The position numbers and the translations under genes were made by a program. A stretch of DNA of 64,000 nt. It comes from Cladorrhinum sp. PSN259. Lineage: Eukaryota; Ascomycota; Sordariomycetes; Sordariales; Podosporaceae. Below are positions 11,692-24,216 of this stretch, in pieces. The notes beneath the pieces are model-generated. The model did not search any database and was not told where the DNA came from. It saw only the letters and a list, made by a program, of their open reading frames with translations. How positions within the stretch are numbered: the first letter of the stretch is position 1; each line of letters opens with the position of its first letter. The stretch is from contig MU867125.1 in NCBI GenBank assembly GCA_033725935.1, forward strand, positions 124,001 to 188,000, read 5' to 3'.

Positions 11692-13212
11692 ATGTCTCCT
11701 TCCTCACTGCTTGACTATTTAGTCGAGAACGAACCTTCATTTCGCAAGTACGTTTTTTCTTCTTCTCTACTCTAAAACACTCCACTCCCAAATTTCTTTT
11801 TATCAACCATCCTTCTTCAATAACTAACGCTGCCTGCTTTTTTTTTAATAACGGTTAGAGCCCGCCTCCCTGCCCTCTACTCGGACTTCTCCCCCAAAAA
11901 AACTCTAAACCCAGACGGTTACGCGGCAAACATATCGGCCTGGCGCCGCGGTTTATCCTCGATCGTCCGCTCGGGGCTCTCACCTACTTCCGCAAAATCG
12001 AAGACGACGTCGTCGGTGTTTGTGCTCAACTGCGACGAGGCCGCCCTGGCCAGAGCGTTCGAGTCGAAACAGTATGGAAGACCTTTAGCGCTGGGTGAGG
12101 TGCTCAAGGAGATGGTCAGGAGCGGCGATCTCATACCCTTGAATGGCTTTCTGGAGGGGAAAGAAAGTATTTACGCAAAGAAGGGGTGGTCTGTTTGGGG
12201 GATTGGCGGGTGGGTTCTGACAAAGGTGGTGGGGGACTGGAGCAGAGTTCCCGGGGGGGAATACGTGGTTTTGGAGAACGTGGAAGGGGTGGGCAAGAAA
12301 TTCGTGGAGGGGGGGATGAGTGAAGTGGGGGAGACGAGGTTCGAGAGGGTTTTCAGCAAGGCGCACTTTGGGAAGGTGTTTAATGACGGGTTAAGCACTG
12401 GTGTTGGGAAAACGGGATTGGGCGAGAGGGATATGGATGTGCTGCTCAGGTTCTTGAGCAGGGATAAAGGGCTTTTGGTGTACGACGGAAAGACGGTTCG
12501 GGTCGGTACTGAGGAAGGGGAAGGGGAGGAGATTACGGAGGAGGATACCTCCATCGCGCAGCTGAAGGAGCTGTTGGCTAGTTTGGGCCATCAGATACAA
12601 ATTCTGGAGAAGCGGGTGGAGGAGCTGAATGCGAGCGCGAGGTTGGCTGTGGCGAAGCAGAATAAAGTGGGCGCGTTGGCTGCGCTCAAGAGCAAGAAGC
12701 TGGCTGAGGCTACGCTTGAGAGTAGGTTTGCGACTGTCAGTCAGCTCGAGGAGGTCGCGGCCAAGATTCAGCAGGCGGAGGATAACGTGCAGATCGTCAA
12801 GGTCATGGAGTCTTCGAGCGATGCGCTGAAGAGTCTGACGGCGCGGACTGGTGGCGTGGAACGGGTCGAGGAGGTTGTTGATCGTCTGAGGGAGCAGATG
12901 GCTGCTACGGATGAGATTGGAAGTATCATGGCGGAGGCTTCTGGACGGGAGGCTATTGATGAGGGCGAGATCGATGAGGAGTTTGCGGAGCTGGAGCGGG
13001 CGGAGAAGAAGAAGGTGGAAGAAAAGGAGCGGAAAGAGAGGGAGGTCAGGGAAGCGAAGGAGAGGGAGAGGAAGGACGAGGAAGAGAGAAAGGAGGCGGA
13101 GGCGATGCGGAGGAGGTTGGAGCAAATTGGGGAGGTGCCCAGTACCCGGCCTCAGCATGAGGAAGATGCGTCGGCTGAGGCTATGATGAGTAGGCTTACC
13201 CTCAAGGAATAG
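11692..13212 (+). CDS. CHM7: ESCRT-III-related protein Chm7 (CHMP7 family)
   Basis: Exons 11692-11747 and 11859-13212 give 469 aa. The short first exon encodes MSPSSLLDYLVENEPSFR, which joins KARLPALYSDFSPKKTLNPD in frame. Residues about 20-190 match the winged-helix-like N-terminal half of CHMP7 (W-R-R-G-L, ALARAFESKQYGRPLALGEVL, GWVLTKVVGDW). Residues about 215-420 form a charged Snf7-type helical hairpin (QIQILEKRVEELNASARLAV, VGALAALKSKKLAEATLE, SRFATVSQLEEVAAKIQQAE). A Lys/Glu coiled coil follows, and the end (AEAMMSRLTLKE) resembles a MIM1 tail, imperfect by one residue. Chm7 acts with the inner nuclear membrane protein Heh1/LEM2 to recruit ESCRT-III for nuclear-envelope surveillance. 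The family is supported by the two-domain order; the function is taken from yeast and animals. Confidence 0.87.
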
Positions 13213-13683
13213 AGCAAAGGAGTTGATTGAGAGAGAGACTACTTTTTGGGGTCTTTTTTTCTTTTCTGCTTCTTGGCTTCTTTGTATCTTGTGCTAATTT
13301 ATTTTTCTCTCTCTAATAGTTGATGGATGAGTGATATACCCCTTTGCACTCTTCATAGATATACACGATATTGACTTTTCACACCAACCCGTTCCCTTTT
13401 TTTTCCCCAGGATATATGATCACGAAGAATAAAATTTAGCAACAGGCAATATCATTAAGAATCGCTTATAAATTCATGAACCAAAAGGGAAATATCGCGC
13501 CCAAAGGAACCGGTTGCTGAATGAATGATACCAAGAAACTGTGCGACGCCAGAAAACGAAAATAACGGAGGGATATAAACGATAGCAGAATAACGCATAG
13601 ATATCCAGCTCTTATAAAAGGGCCCCCCACACTTGTTATGATTACAAACAAAATTCCACAACTGCCAAACACCCTCTTTTTCT
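13213..13683. other. Convergent intergenic region between CHM7 and RAD18
   Basis: 3' flanks of two convergent genes. T-rich runs are present but no gene or structured element was recognised. Confidence 0.6.
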
Positions 13684-15041
13684 TTACTCACGACAACTTT
13701 TCCCTCTTCTTCCCCCGTCTGTCTCTCCCCCTCTGTCTCTCTCCCTCTGTCTCTCCCTCTGTTCCTCCCCTCTCTGTTTCTCCTCCTCCTCCTCCATTGC
13801 ACCCTCCTCATTCTTCTTCTGAGCCAACATTTTACTCCGCCTAGCACTAGCAATCAAATCCTTAAACTCGGTCCCGTGCTTAACCGCCCACCCCTTTCCG
13901 TCAAAATCTTTATCCTTTATCTGCTGTCCGACCACGACCGCTTTTGAGCTCGTGGGAGCTCGAACGCCTATTGTCTTTTCCCACACGTTCAGGTCGTGCA
14001 GCAGCTCCTGACGGGTTTTGGGCTGGTGAGAGTCGCAGTTTGCGTTCCAGAGCGTTACCCACTCTTGATGCCGTTTTTCCAGGATCGGTCGCGGGCCGGA
14101 GGTGGATATGCCTAGTTCTGAAAGTTTCTTGCGGAGGGCTGTGTCTTTGAGCATCGAGTATGGGAGGGCTGGGAGACGCTGGGCTGGTGGTAGTTGGGAT
14201 TGTGGCTTGTGTGGGGAGGAGTAAGAGGAGGGGGAAGGGTGGGAAGCGTTGCCTCCTCGATGGCCGGAGAGGAGTACCCCTCTGGATTTTGAGCTTTTTG
14301 GTGGTGGTGGAGATGATCCTGCGTCGGGACCGGGACAGGAGGTGTCGAGGTGGCGGTCTACTTTTTCGAGCTTCATGCGTCTGCTACAGACTGGACAGGA
14401 TACTAGGCCGTCGTCTTTTTTTTTTTAACTCTTGTGTTAGTGGGTGGGTTGGACAAATGTGATGTGAGATGGAGGAAAGGGTGAGGATGGGCCATACCTG
14501 GTTCGGAAACATATGCGTCCTCCTCGCTTCCTGATTCTTCCACCTCGTAATCTTCTATTTCCTCCTGTTGGCTTCCCTGCTGCGCCCTGCTGGTCGATCT
14601 ATTCGACCTCCTAGGTCTCTTGCTTTCTTGGTTCTCCTCGTCCGCTTCGTCTAAGTTTCTAGCCTTCCTCTTCGGTGATCTTGTCGCAGCGGCAACGGGC
14701 GCAGGGGGTGGTGGTGGTGGTGGTGCTTTCGCAAATTGGAGTATGGCATCGCGCACTTGCACAAAAGCTTCAACGGTTTCGCGCAGGGCCCAGTTCCCTC
14801 GCAACCTGGATTCCGAGTCTTCCTTCCTGCATAATGGGCACTTCTGGTCGGCTTGGAGACATCTTCGGATGCAGATGGAGCAAAAGGTGTGGTTGCATGA
14901 AGTGAGCATCGGTGAGGTGAAGAAATCTTTGCAGACGTGACATCGTAAGGTCTGTTCGACCGGCATGAGACCGGCGAGGGGTGTGTTGAGCCAGTCGGTT
15001 GGGTCGGGGATGTCGAAGGCTTCGCCGGCGAAGGCGTCCAT
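13684..15041 (-). CDS. RAD18: Postreplication-repair E3 ubiquitin ligase Rad18
   Basis: Exons 15041-14498 and 14414-13684 give 424 aa. The start MDAFAGEAFDIPDPTDWLNT was preferred to an upstream frame extension because it matches the family's usual beginning. A C3HC4 RING follows at about 31-70 (CHVCKDFF, SCNHTFCSICIRRCL, KCPLCRKEDSESRLRGNW). The splice junction gives DDGLVSCPVCSRRMKLEKVDRHLDTSC broken here into its UBZ zinc-finger core (C-x2-C...H-x3-C). A SAP domain for DNA binding comes after (ALPYSMLKDTALRKKLSELG). The C-terminus has a Rad6-binding-like stretch and ends in Glu/Arg repeats. Rad18 with Rad6 monoubiquitylates PCNA at stalled forks. The intron ends in a run of A before AG, so its acceptor was set by frame and conservation. 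It is divergent from INCENP. Confidence 0.95.
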
Positions 15042-15874
15042 TTTGGCCGAGTAAAGGGTTGGTTGGGGAGGTGATGTATCTGGAAACTTGAAAGGAGAGG
15101 GAGGGACCACAAATTTCTCAGATTTTCAAGATGTTATGGAGCACACCAGAGTATTCCAAAGGCAAGCCTAATTACTTGACATTGGCTACAAGCTGCATTC
15201 AGCTCCCAGTGCCAGGTGTGACGCGACTTTCTTTGGGAAGCGCGACAAAGTGTAAGAATTAAATGCAGCGAACTGTGCGCGACACTGTCCGAGGAATACG
15301 GAATTGGTAGAAAGAATACATGTGAGAGGTCGTAATTAAATATTTATAACATGCTTCCATATATATGTTCCTACTCTTATCTATGAAGAAGCAATCCTCA
15401 TTTGAACATCGCCGAAGGAAACTCAAAGTTTAGTCTTTCATCATATCTAAATGGCACACTGTCATTCAAGTCGTCCCTGCTTCACACGTGAACAGGCGTC
15501 ACCGTTCCGCGCATCGGCCCCACCAATATGCTTCGACCCATACCATTCCCGATTCGGACAGAATCAAAACAATCGCTTAACCCCATCAAGACGACCCGCC
15601 AATCCCAACCCACAATCTTCGCAAAGCAACAGCATCCCTCGTCTCCCGGTCCTTAACCCTTTCCCTAATAATAATGGGCATTTGATATCCCGAGTCCCAA
15701 CACCAGTTTTTTTTATCTTTGTTATTTTGCCTTTTTAGTGTTTGCCCTCCTCACCTCTCTGGCACCACTTGACACCGACTCGCGAGGAGTAAACAAACCG
15801 CTCGATCGAAAATACTCGACGATACCCGATACCCCAACACCCGGCAAACAAAACCCCAACCGAAATCACCAACA
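15042..15874. promoter_or_regulatory. Shared bidirectional promoter region of RAD18 and INCENP
   Basis: 833 bp separate the two start codons. The right half is CT-rich on the + strand, as expected of an INCENP leader. No specific factor site stood out. Confidence 0.55.
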
Positions 15875-18800
15875 ATGGCCCTGCGAGGGGGTCCTCGTCT
15901 CCAGGTCGGCTCAGCCGCCTGGGTTGCTGAGGAGAGAAGTTCAGCGCTGGAAATCGCAACATCAGAAATTGAAGAGTTCTCCTTCTCGGCACGCAATGAG
16001 CTGGATTGGCTAAACGAGCATATGGCCGAGATCTTCTCGGAGAACCAGACGTATGTCGATATTTTCAAGGCAAACACGAATAGTCACTAACGGCGCCGGG
16101 CAGAAATGTTGCCGAGCTCTTCAAAACACCAGGAAAATTACGCGGCAAGACGCCAATGACCGCAAGGAGAGCAAACCTTGCAGAGGTTCGAGTGGTAAGC
16201 ACTCCAGAGGAATACCCAAGTGACGCGTCTGTGCTAACCGGTACCCGCATGTAGCCATTGGCAGACGTGTTCTCTTCAACTCCCAAGAACGCGCCAAACC
16301 TCTTTGTCATATCATCCAACCTTGCCTCCGCCCAGTCTCGGACACCAAAAATTCAGGTTGCAGAGGACGCCAGACCACAACTGGCCCTTTCGCCCACGAT
16401 CCACAGAGCAATTAGCCCATTCAAGGTCCCGGCCCCACCAAAACAAGTGCCTGCTCTGGTACCCTCCATTCCGTTCGCCGATTCCGGCTACCATGGCAGC
16501 CAAAGCCAAGGTTACGACGCTGTGCACTCAGATTACTGCGACAACGATGATGATGTCGACATGGTGGACAGCCCAGACAGGGATGCTGAGACAAGAGATT
16601 TTGCCGTTTCTGACGCCGTTGAGCCCGCAGAACAGCCAAGCCCTGGTCTCACTCACGAGGAGGATTTTGAATCTGCGGACGAGGGTGAAACCCACCAGGT
16701 CACAGCGAATGTCGGGTCTGACCATTCTTCCGATATGGTCCAGCCAAGCAGCCCACCTGTTTCACGGAAGCTGGTGATGATGTCTCCCAGACCATCTTCA
16801 CCGAAGAAGGCAGCATCCCCGGTTAGAACCTCGCCAGTCCGCACATCTCCAGTTCGAACATCCCCTCAAAAATCTTCTTCCCCTCAAAAAGCACTGCCTG
16901 AGCGGCCTTCCCCTAGAAAACAGCTCGCTGCTTCTTCAAGCCCACAAAAGGGGTTCCCGAAGCCTACTGAGCATCTGTCTAGTGAACGACATGTGGACGA
17001 GGACGCAGACGAAGAGATTGATCATGATGATCATGATGCTATGGATGATCCCAGCTCACCTGCAAAACCCCCGAGCCCGATTAAGGGGTACCGCAGCAGT
17101 ATCAACTTCGCTTCCCTTCCGGCTCGTGAGCCATTGGCTTCTAAGAAGAGTCTTAGTGGCAACCGCACATCCATGACACATCATGGTGATTTCACCCGTC
17201 CCAGCATTTTCGGCCGCCAGACTGGAGGAAAGAGCCTCGGCAATGTTACCCGCCATGATGAGAGCGACGACAGCCAGGATGAAATGGAGGTTGATGATGA
17301 ACAGACCGTTCAGAACCCAGATGCCACCACCAAGATCGTCGAGCACACCAAAACATATACCCAGATGCTTCACGAACAAATCAGTATGCTTGGGAAATCA
17401 CAGGGCCCCGCACCCAGATCATCCAAGTCTCTTGCCAGTTTGTTGCCAGCCCAACCAAGTGTCCCTGCATCAGAAAGCCAGCAGCAGATGGAAGCGGCCG
17501 CCGAAGCGAAGAGGAAGTCAACCACAAAGTCACCACCACCATCAAGGCCGCCCTTGTTCATGGCTACCCCTGCGCCTGGAGCCTTCCCTGAAGATGACGA
17601 CGATGAGTGGATCGAAGCACCGAACAAAACCGCTGCCGCCTCAGCTCCGAGAGATAGCAGCCCACGGCCTCAGCTTCGAAAGACTCTTTCTGTGGACGTT
17701 ATGGAAAATGTGGCTGGAAAGTCATCCGTTAGTGGCGGTGAATTTGATGAGCCTTCTCCCACGAGTCCTGTGTCACCATGGAAGGCCCCGATCAACTCTC
17801 CGTACAAGAATGGGCCCTCTGGACATTCAAAGTCGATCTCCGTTCCGGCATTTGCTACGGCAGATATGTTTGAGTCTCACTACGAGCAGGAGGATGATGC
17901 CTCCCTCAAAAAGACGGTCTCTGGTATTTCCAATCCTTCCCTGCCACCTGTTATGGAGGATATGTTTTCTTCGGCGCCCAAGTCTCCTACCCGAACTTTC
18001 CGCGACAACAATCCTCTCAACAAGATCAAGAACAAGATGTCATCCCTATTCAAGAGTGCCAAGGATTTGACAGCATCTGGCGCTCTTGCTAGTGTCGAGG
18101 GCAGGATGCTGGCTACTCCTTCGACATCCCGCTTCGGGTTCCACTCCAACACATCCGTAGACTCGCTCAGGAAACCAGGCAATGTCTCCTATCCTGATCT
18201 CACGAAGCAGCTGTCAGCTGTATCCCGTCCGGGCAGCCCAGTCCGTTCCGGTTCGCCAAGGAGAACACGCCAGTCGACCGAGAGGGACAGAGCTGAAGCG
18301 AGGGAGCGGGAGAAGGAAGCCAAGGCAAAAGACAAGGAGATCAAGCGACTGGAGAAGGAGAATGAAAAGTTGGAGAAGGCGCGCAAAAAGGAGAATGATA
18401 AAGCCCGAGTCTTCAACAAGGAACAAGAACGAAAGCAACAGCTTGCTCTTCAGAAGGAACAGGAGCAGGCTGCCCAAGCTCACGCCCGTCAAGATTTCAA
18501 GACTCCCGCTCCTGTGCGTAAGCCTGTTGCAAAGCCAAAGGCTGATAACAATGGCTTTTCCGACGAGGTTGATGAGGAGATGGCTGATGCTACAGCAACC
18601 GTGACCATGCCAATGCCGCCATCGTCCATTCAGCGCCCGGGCACCTCCGCTTCGATGAGGCCAACACAACAGGCGAACAGACGCCCCAAGCCCCCTACCA
18701 AAGAAAGCCTCTCCAAGTCTACGAGACAACCTCCTCCCACTGTCATTCGTCTCAACCCCGGTACCATTCAGCGACCTGGATTCCATCCTTCAAAGAGTGT

Positions 18801-20060
18801 CCCAACCCCAGTTCAGCCCCCATCGCTTCACAGGCAACCTAGCACGAAAGCCCTGAATGAGAAGCGCTCGGCGCCAGATTTCAAGGCCTCTGGATCTTTG
18901 GCTAGTAAGAAGCGGAAAGAACAGGAGGAACAGGAAGCTCAGAGGAAACGTGACGCCAGGGTCAAGGCTGAAAATGACAAGAAACGCGCCGAGGCTGCGG
19001 CCGCAGAAGAGCAACGCAAGGCAGAAGCTCACAGAGCCGCCATTGAGAAGGCAAAGCGGACACCCGCCCCCCCTCCGGCTGTTAGGTCACAGCCGAATGG
19101 GCCTCCAGACTATGGCTTGGCTGATAAGGCTCCTCCTCGCCCCCCATCTCGACTTGGCTCCACTATGCACCAGGATAACCGGCTGGTGAATATGGCTCTT
19201 CAAAATACTGGGAAGCAGTCGATGAAGCGTCCTCTCCAACAGGATCAACGCGCAGCCCAATCATCGTATCAATCTCAAGAGTCTAAGCGCCAGCGTTTGA
19301 GCGATGATGATGATGATGACATGCATATGACTGACCCACAGCCGCTCATGAAGGCGCCAGTTCGGGCGCCTTCAGTTGGACCCAAGAGGGTAAGTCTACC
19401 GATCAACGAAGTCAATACAAAGCTAACCATACAATTCAGGAACTGACTCAGCCCAAGAGTGTGTTCTCTCACGGTTACGCAAAGACCAGCACTCTGCACC
19501 AGTCCACCGTCAAATCTCAACATCACAGCAGCGCAGTCAAGGGCGGATATCTCGACACTCAACAATTTGCCAAGGGGGCCATTCCCTTCAAAGTCAATCC
19601 ATCAAGCCAAGCTCAACCACTCAAGACCCCGGCCCGCAACGGTGGTGGCATCCCCAGATCATCAGCCAAACCGGCTGGTACCCGTTCTTCTCCCCGCTTC
19701 AACCCACAGGAAGGAGAAGCGATTGAACTCGAGGAGATCCAGACGGACGATGATGACGATGATGATGATGGACACATCAAGGTTGCCGAGTGGGCGGATT
19801 CACCTGCTCTCAAGGCTGCGCTTATGGCGCAGGAGAATATTGATCCGCTGCAGGTGTTTGGGCCTCCGGCTCCGTTGGATATGGAGGCCGTGTTCAATAA
19901 GACGAAGGATAGGTGGCACAAGTTTAGGTCGAGGACTAGTTCGGCTAATTGGAGCGGGACGGATCAGTTGAGCCAGGATGAGATTCAGAGGGAGCAGTGG
20001 GCTAGGGAGAAGATTACGAGGGATGGTGGGTGGAGTTATGAGTTGAGTAAGAATTTGTAA
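15875..20060 (+). CDS. INCENP: Inner centromere protein INCENP/Sli15 (chromosomal passenger complex)
   Basis: Exons 15875-16050, 16104-16194, 16255-19389 and 19440-20060 give 1,340 aa. The N-terminus (MALRGGPRLQVGSAAWVAEE, later LDWLNEHMAEIF) and the GKLRGKTPMTARRANLAEVR segment fit the survivin/borealin-binding end. The middle is long, disordered and rich in SP/TP sites, including TSPVR units in tandem near 200. A Lys/Glu single-helix-like region spans about 720-790 and again near 910-970. The C-terminal IN-box is clear: HIKVAEWADSPALKAALMAQ, INPL-type IDPLQVFGPP, then WHKFRSRTSSANWSG, whose TSS motif is the Aurora-B phosphosite and activation segment. INCENP scaffolds Aurora B, survivin and borealin at centromeres and the spindle midzone. 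Its middle is poorly conserved between species. Confidence 0.94.
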
Positions 20061-20895
20061 AACTTTGCTCCGGATGGGTGTATTATTAGCATTTGTTTGG
20101 GTCATTAAGGGGATTATAGCATTCTTGGCTGTTTGTTTGACTCGGAATGGTGTTTCTTGTAGCATTTTTACTTTGGATGGGGACGCTTTCAATGCAGCAT
20201 GGAGACATTTTGTTCAATATCTGGTCTTGGTTTGTGTGTATCTATGGATTTGATACACGGTGATGAACAAGCACCCCTGTTTTGTGTCTGAAATAACAGA
20301 TGAAGATATGTACCGTACGTGGTGGAAAAAATTACCTACCGATGCAGGTCGGGATGTTTAGTATGCATAGGTAGGAGTTGGGAATGCATTAACAGAGGCT
20401 GAACAGGCGTACAAATAAAGTGAACTAAGCAATAGAAAAAAAGGGTGAACGGGGCTTGTTACCATGCTAATATAAACGTTTAATTATTAGAATTGTAGTT
20501 CCCTTTTTTATAATCTAACAATTTTCTATACAAGGATGGAATAAATGGAATGGATGGGTTACCTTTTTCCTTCCTGGGTATGCATGAATTTCACCAACCA
20601 AAAAAAAAAAAAAAAAAAAAAGAACGAACGGTACGTACGTTAGTTACATGTACATATATACAAACCATAACAAAGAAGCTTTTGAGATTAATATACGGTA
20701 GCAACGACGTTGGATACAGGAGACTAAGAAGAAGAAAAAAAAAAAAGAATAGAAAGAAATCAATATACTAATACAAACCCTGGTATTTATCATGGAAAAG
20801 ACGACGTCCAAGCATAGCTATAGCCACAAGGTATGATGTATTTATAATAGTACTGTACATAACCTCTATTTGTTTCTTTTAAATCAAGACAGCCC
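20061..20895. other. Convergent intergenic region with a 22-nt poly-A run
   Basis: 3' flanks of INCENP and the aminotransferase gene. It holds an A22 tract at 20600-20621 and A/T-rich DNA. No gene is seen. Confidence 0.6.
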
Positions 20896-22673
20896 CTAAT
20901 AGTACATCATCTGTCCATAACATATCCCCCTGCCTCCTTTCCTCTGTTGCTCCCCGCCACCACCACCACCTTCCACAATTTTTTCTTCTTCATCCAACCC
21001 AACAATTTCCGTCCTCTTTTCTGATAATACCTTCTCCCCATTACCACAACCTTTCTCGGCTACCATCATCATGCCCTCCAAAACCCTACCCAACCTCTTG
21101 ACCCCCTCCACAATCTTGTCTTCCTCCTCCCACGAGAAACTGAACCTCAAGTAGCTTCCAAACCTGGCAGCGTCCTCATCCCCCATAACCTCGAACAACT
21201 CGCCCTCGGCTACTATCAAGTTCTCCTGCTCCTTTGCTTTCAGGCTTACTTCCTTCGCTTTGATTCCCAAAGGTAATTTTACCCAGATAAAGTACCCTCC
21301 AAACACCTTTTCTCCTGCTCCTTCTCCAGTATTATCTTGCCGCCCGTTTTGTTGTTCGATAATGACACAACCCAAAGGTTCCACCAGTTCCTTTTTTATC
21401 GTGCTCACGAGTAGGGCGTGACGTCTCTGCAAACCCGGCCGGACCGTCTCTGTGAGATGTCTTTCCAGCTCGCCGTTGACGAGTAATTCATTCAAAAAGG
21501 TGGCAGCAAGCTGGCTTGGCGCTCCTCCGGACCTTGTCGCTCCGGTCTGTGACAGACCAAACGCAAAGTCTGGACTGGCATGTACCCAGCCTGTTCTTAC
21601 GCCCGGCGCGGCAAGTTTTGAGAATGACCCGTTGGAGACTGCGTGTCCGAAGTTCTTTCCTGGTGGATCATAATGGGAAGGGCCGACGAGGATGTCGATG
21701 TCGGAGAGTCTTGGCAGGATTGACTTGATAAGTGGTACGGATCCTGATGATGATGATGATAGTAGTGACGATGAAGTGGTGTCAAGGACAGGCCACTGCA
21801 AAAAGTCATAAACGTCATCGCAAATAACCAAGGCGTCAAAATCTCTCGCGAGAACAACCAGATCCTGTCGTCTTTCGAGGCCCATGGTTTTGCCTGAGGG
21901 GTTAGAACAGGTGGGCACAAGATAGATTACATGGCGGTAGTGTTTTCGATTGGGGAGGGGGGATTTTGTTGTCTTCTTTTTAATCAACATTAGCATGAAT
22001 TCGAATATGATGACAGAAAAGCAAGAAACAAACATACCTTTTGTTCTAGAAAACCAGACTCCTTCTCCTCCTCCTCGAACAACAAGTCCCTCAACTTATC
22101 AACATCCAACCCCTCCTCATCCTCGGGCACAGCCCGCATTCTGCTCCTTCCAAACCCTGCGTCCTCAAATATCGGACAGGCTAAATAGTAACAGGGGGCT
22201 GCCATCCACACTATTTATCTCATATTTCATCAGTCCCCTTCATTCTCTTTTTTTTCTTTTTCTTCGTCTATAGATAGAGTAGAAAACTTACCACACCTCG
22301 TACAACACACATCAGTAAAACTAGCCAACAAGCAGGCCAAGCTCTGCGACGCTCCCCCCGTGATGCAAATCTCGTTTGTTGCTGCTTTTCTTCCTGTATT
22401 GTAGTGTTTCGACTTTTTTTGTTTTTTTCATGTCAGTTCTTATTGTTTTTTTTGGGGAAAGTAAAATAATGTGAATGTGAACAGACATACAGTCCACTCG
22501 GCCAAACTCGTCCTCAACGGCTCAAACCCCGAATCAGGCGCGTACTCCAAACCAGGCACGTACACGTCCGGATCCGAAAGCACCTTGTTCGCCGCCTTCT
22601 TGAGCTTGTCGACGGGAAGTAAAGCAGGGTTGGGCCAGCCTCTGAGCAAATTGATCAGTGGCTTCTCTTCTTG

Positions 22674-22715
<42 letters not shown>

Positions 22716-22826
22716 ACTCTTCACTTCGTTTTGCGTTCTTTCGGCTGATGTTGATGAAGAGGAAGCCGGGAGATGAGGGATATTTTCTTTCCCGAATGTT
22801 CCGTTCGTTTCGAATTTTATCGTCAT
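20896..22826 (-). CDS. PLP-dependent class I/II aminotransferase (YER152C-like)
   Basis: Exons 22826-22491, 22412-22292, 22210-22038 and 21975-20896 give about 569 aa. The second exon starts after an AAAAAAAG acceptor; this choice restores the conserved SKHYNTGRKAATNEICITGG and the GGASQSLACLL cofactor-binding loop. Further signatures are VWMAAPCYYLACPIFEDAGF, YLVPTCSNPSGKTMGLERR, ICDDVYDFLQW (the Asp and Tyr that hold PLP) and NGSFSKLAAPGVRTGW with the Schiff-base Lys. Relatives act on 2-aminoadipate or other hydrophobic or aromatic amino acids; the substrate here cannot be told. Unusual: a run of 14 Thr near residue 40 encoded by a triplet repeat, and low-complexity Ser runs. The last intron has two adjacent AG acceptors (21975 or 21972). 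An assignment to a specific gene name was not made. Confidence 0.9.
22676..22716. repeat. (GTT)n microsatellite inside the aminotransferase coding exon
   Basis: About 13 perfect GTT units on the + strand, reading as Thr codons (ACA/ACAA-phase) on the coding strand. Length changes would alter the poly-Thr tract by whole residues. Confidence 0.95.
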
Positions 22827-24216
22827 TGTTGATATTCTCTTTGATATGGCCGTGGTGATGTGAATGGTGTGAGTGGTGTTTGTGGTGCGAGTGGTGAAAT
22901 GGGTGTTGCTGCTGTAACAAAAAGTGCGGGGTAATAAACTTGGTGATGATGAACAAGACTGAAATGATGCAATAGAAATCGAAAAGGCAATAATACTATG
23001 TGGAGAGTGAGTGGAGGACGAGGGAAGTCCACGCCTTGTGACAAGTAAAAGAAACGGACAGAAAGAAACATTGATGAACAATGAACATTTTCAGTAGCAT
23101 AATATATATAGCTTACAGTTATTATTTTATTATTACTATATACAATGCGTACTCGAACAACACACAGTAAGACCGTCGCCTTTCGCTTTACAACAAATGC
23201 CATAAAATCATACCTTCCCAAAAAAAAAAAAAAAACCTGCAACGTACAATTCATTCCTTCATATCAGTCTGCTAGCAATCAGACCAATCAGACCAAAGTC
23301 TCCCTCTCTACTCAAGAACTGCAAAAGCAGCTCTTATTACAACCTCCAATCCCATCATCACCATCACCATCACCTGTCCTTCTACGTGTTTGGATATGTA
23401 TCCCCCCAACCGGTCCAATCCATACTATTGAGCCTATTCACTTCACTACTAAAACAGGAAAAAAGATGGAAGAAGACTCGTGTTTTTCTTTTCCCTATTA
23501 CAGACAACTCGGATTTTCTCCTTCTCTTGATTCCTCTTCTCTGTGAAGCCTTGAACCATTATTTCCTTCCAAATTTCCCCATTGGTTTCATTCCACAAAC
23601 AAACAATGCAGTCAAAAAAAGGAGAGAAAGGGAGAGCATGCGCAATCTAGCTGTTTGCCCCGTCCAATCGCCGTGCTTGTGGCTGATTTTTCTTTCTGTG
23701 AACGAATTACTTGAACTCCAGCAGAGTAATTTTTGTTTTATTACTCATTGTGTTCACTCAATTCCATTCATCCATTTCTCCCTCTCCCTTCTGCAATGCC
23801 AAACGCCCTTTGCTGCAAAAAATCCACCTTCATTTCTCCACCCATGCTTTCTATCATTTTCCGAGACGCTAAGTAATATTATCTCAGCTGTGAGAGTGTC
23901 ACACCACAGCGCTTCAGGTCAGATACGCCTAGATGAAACAAAACTTCTCATCCCTCGTCCAATAAAGATGCCCCCCACCCCCCCTTCTCTCCTCTTCTTC
24001 TACTCTAAGAATACGGTTCCTGGTAAATCGAAAATTGAGGCCGCTATGTGGTAGTTGTAGTCGACTCGGGCAAGGAAAAATAATAATCCGTACAAAAGTG
24101 GTTGCCCTCAAGCAATCCAAATATAAAGAAAGACCAGTAATAGTCAATTAAATCGGAGAACTAGCTCCAGAAAGAAACAGATGCTGTTGTTGCCTTGTTT
24201 GTCGTCGGGTATCCCA
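22827..24216. other. Upstream region of aminotransferase and 3' flank of the RGG protein gene
   Basis: About 1.4 kb without a supported gene. A run of A (23219-23234) and CT-rich tracts are present; short frames lack support. Confidence 0.6.
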
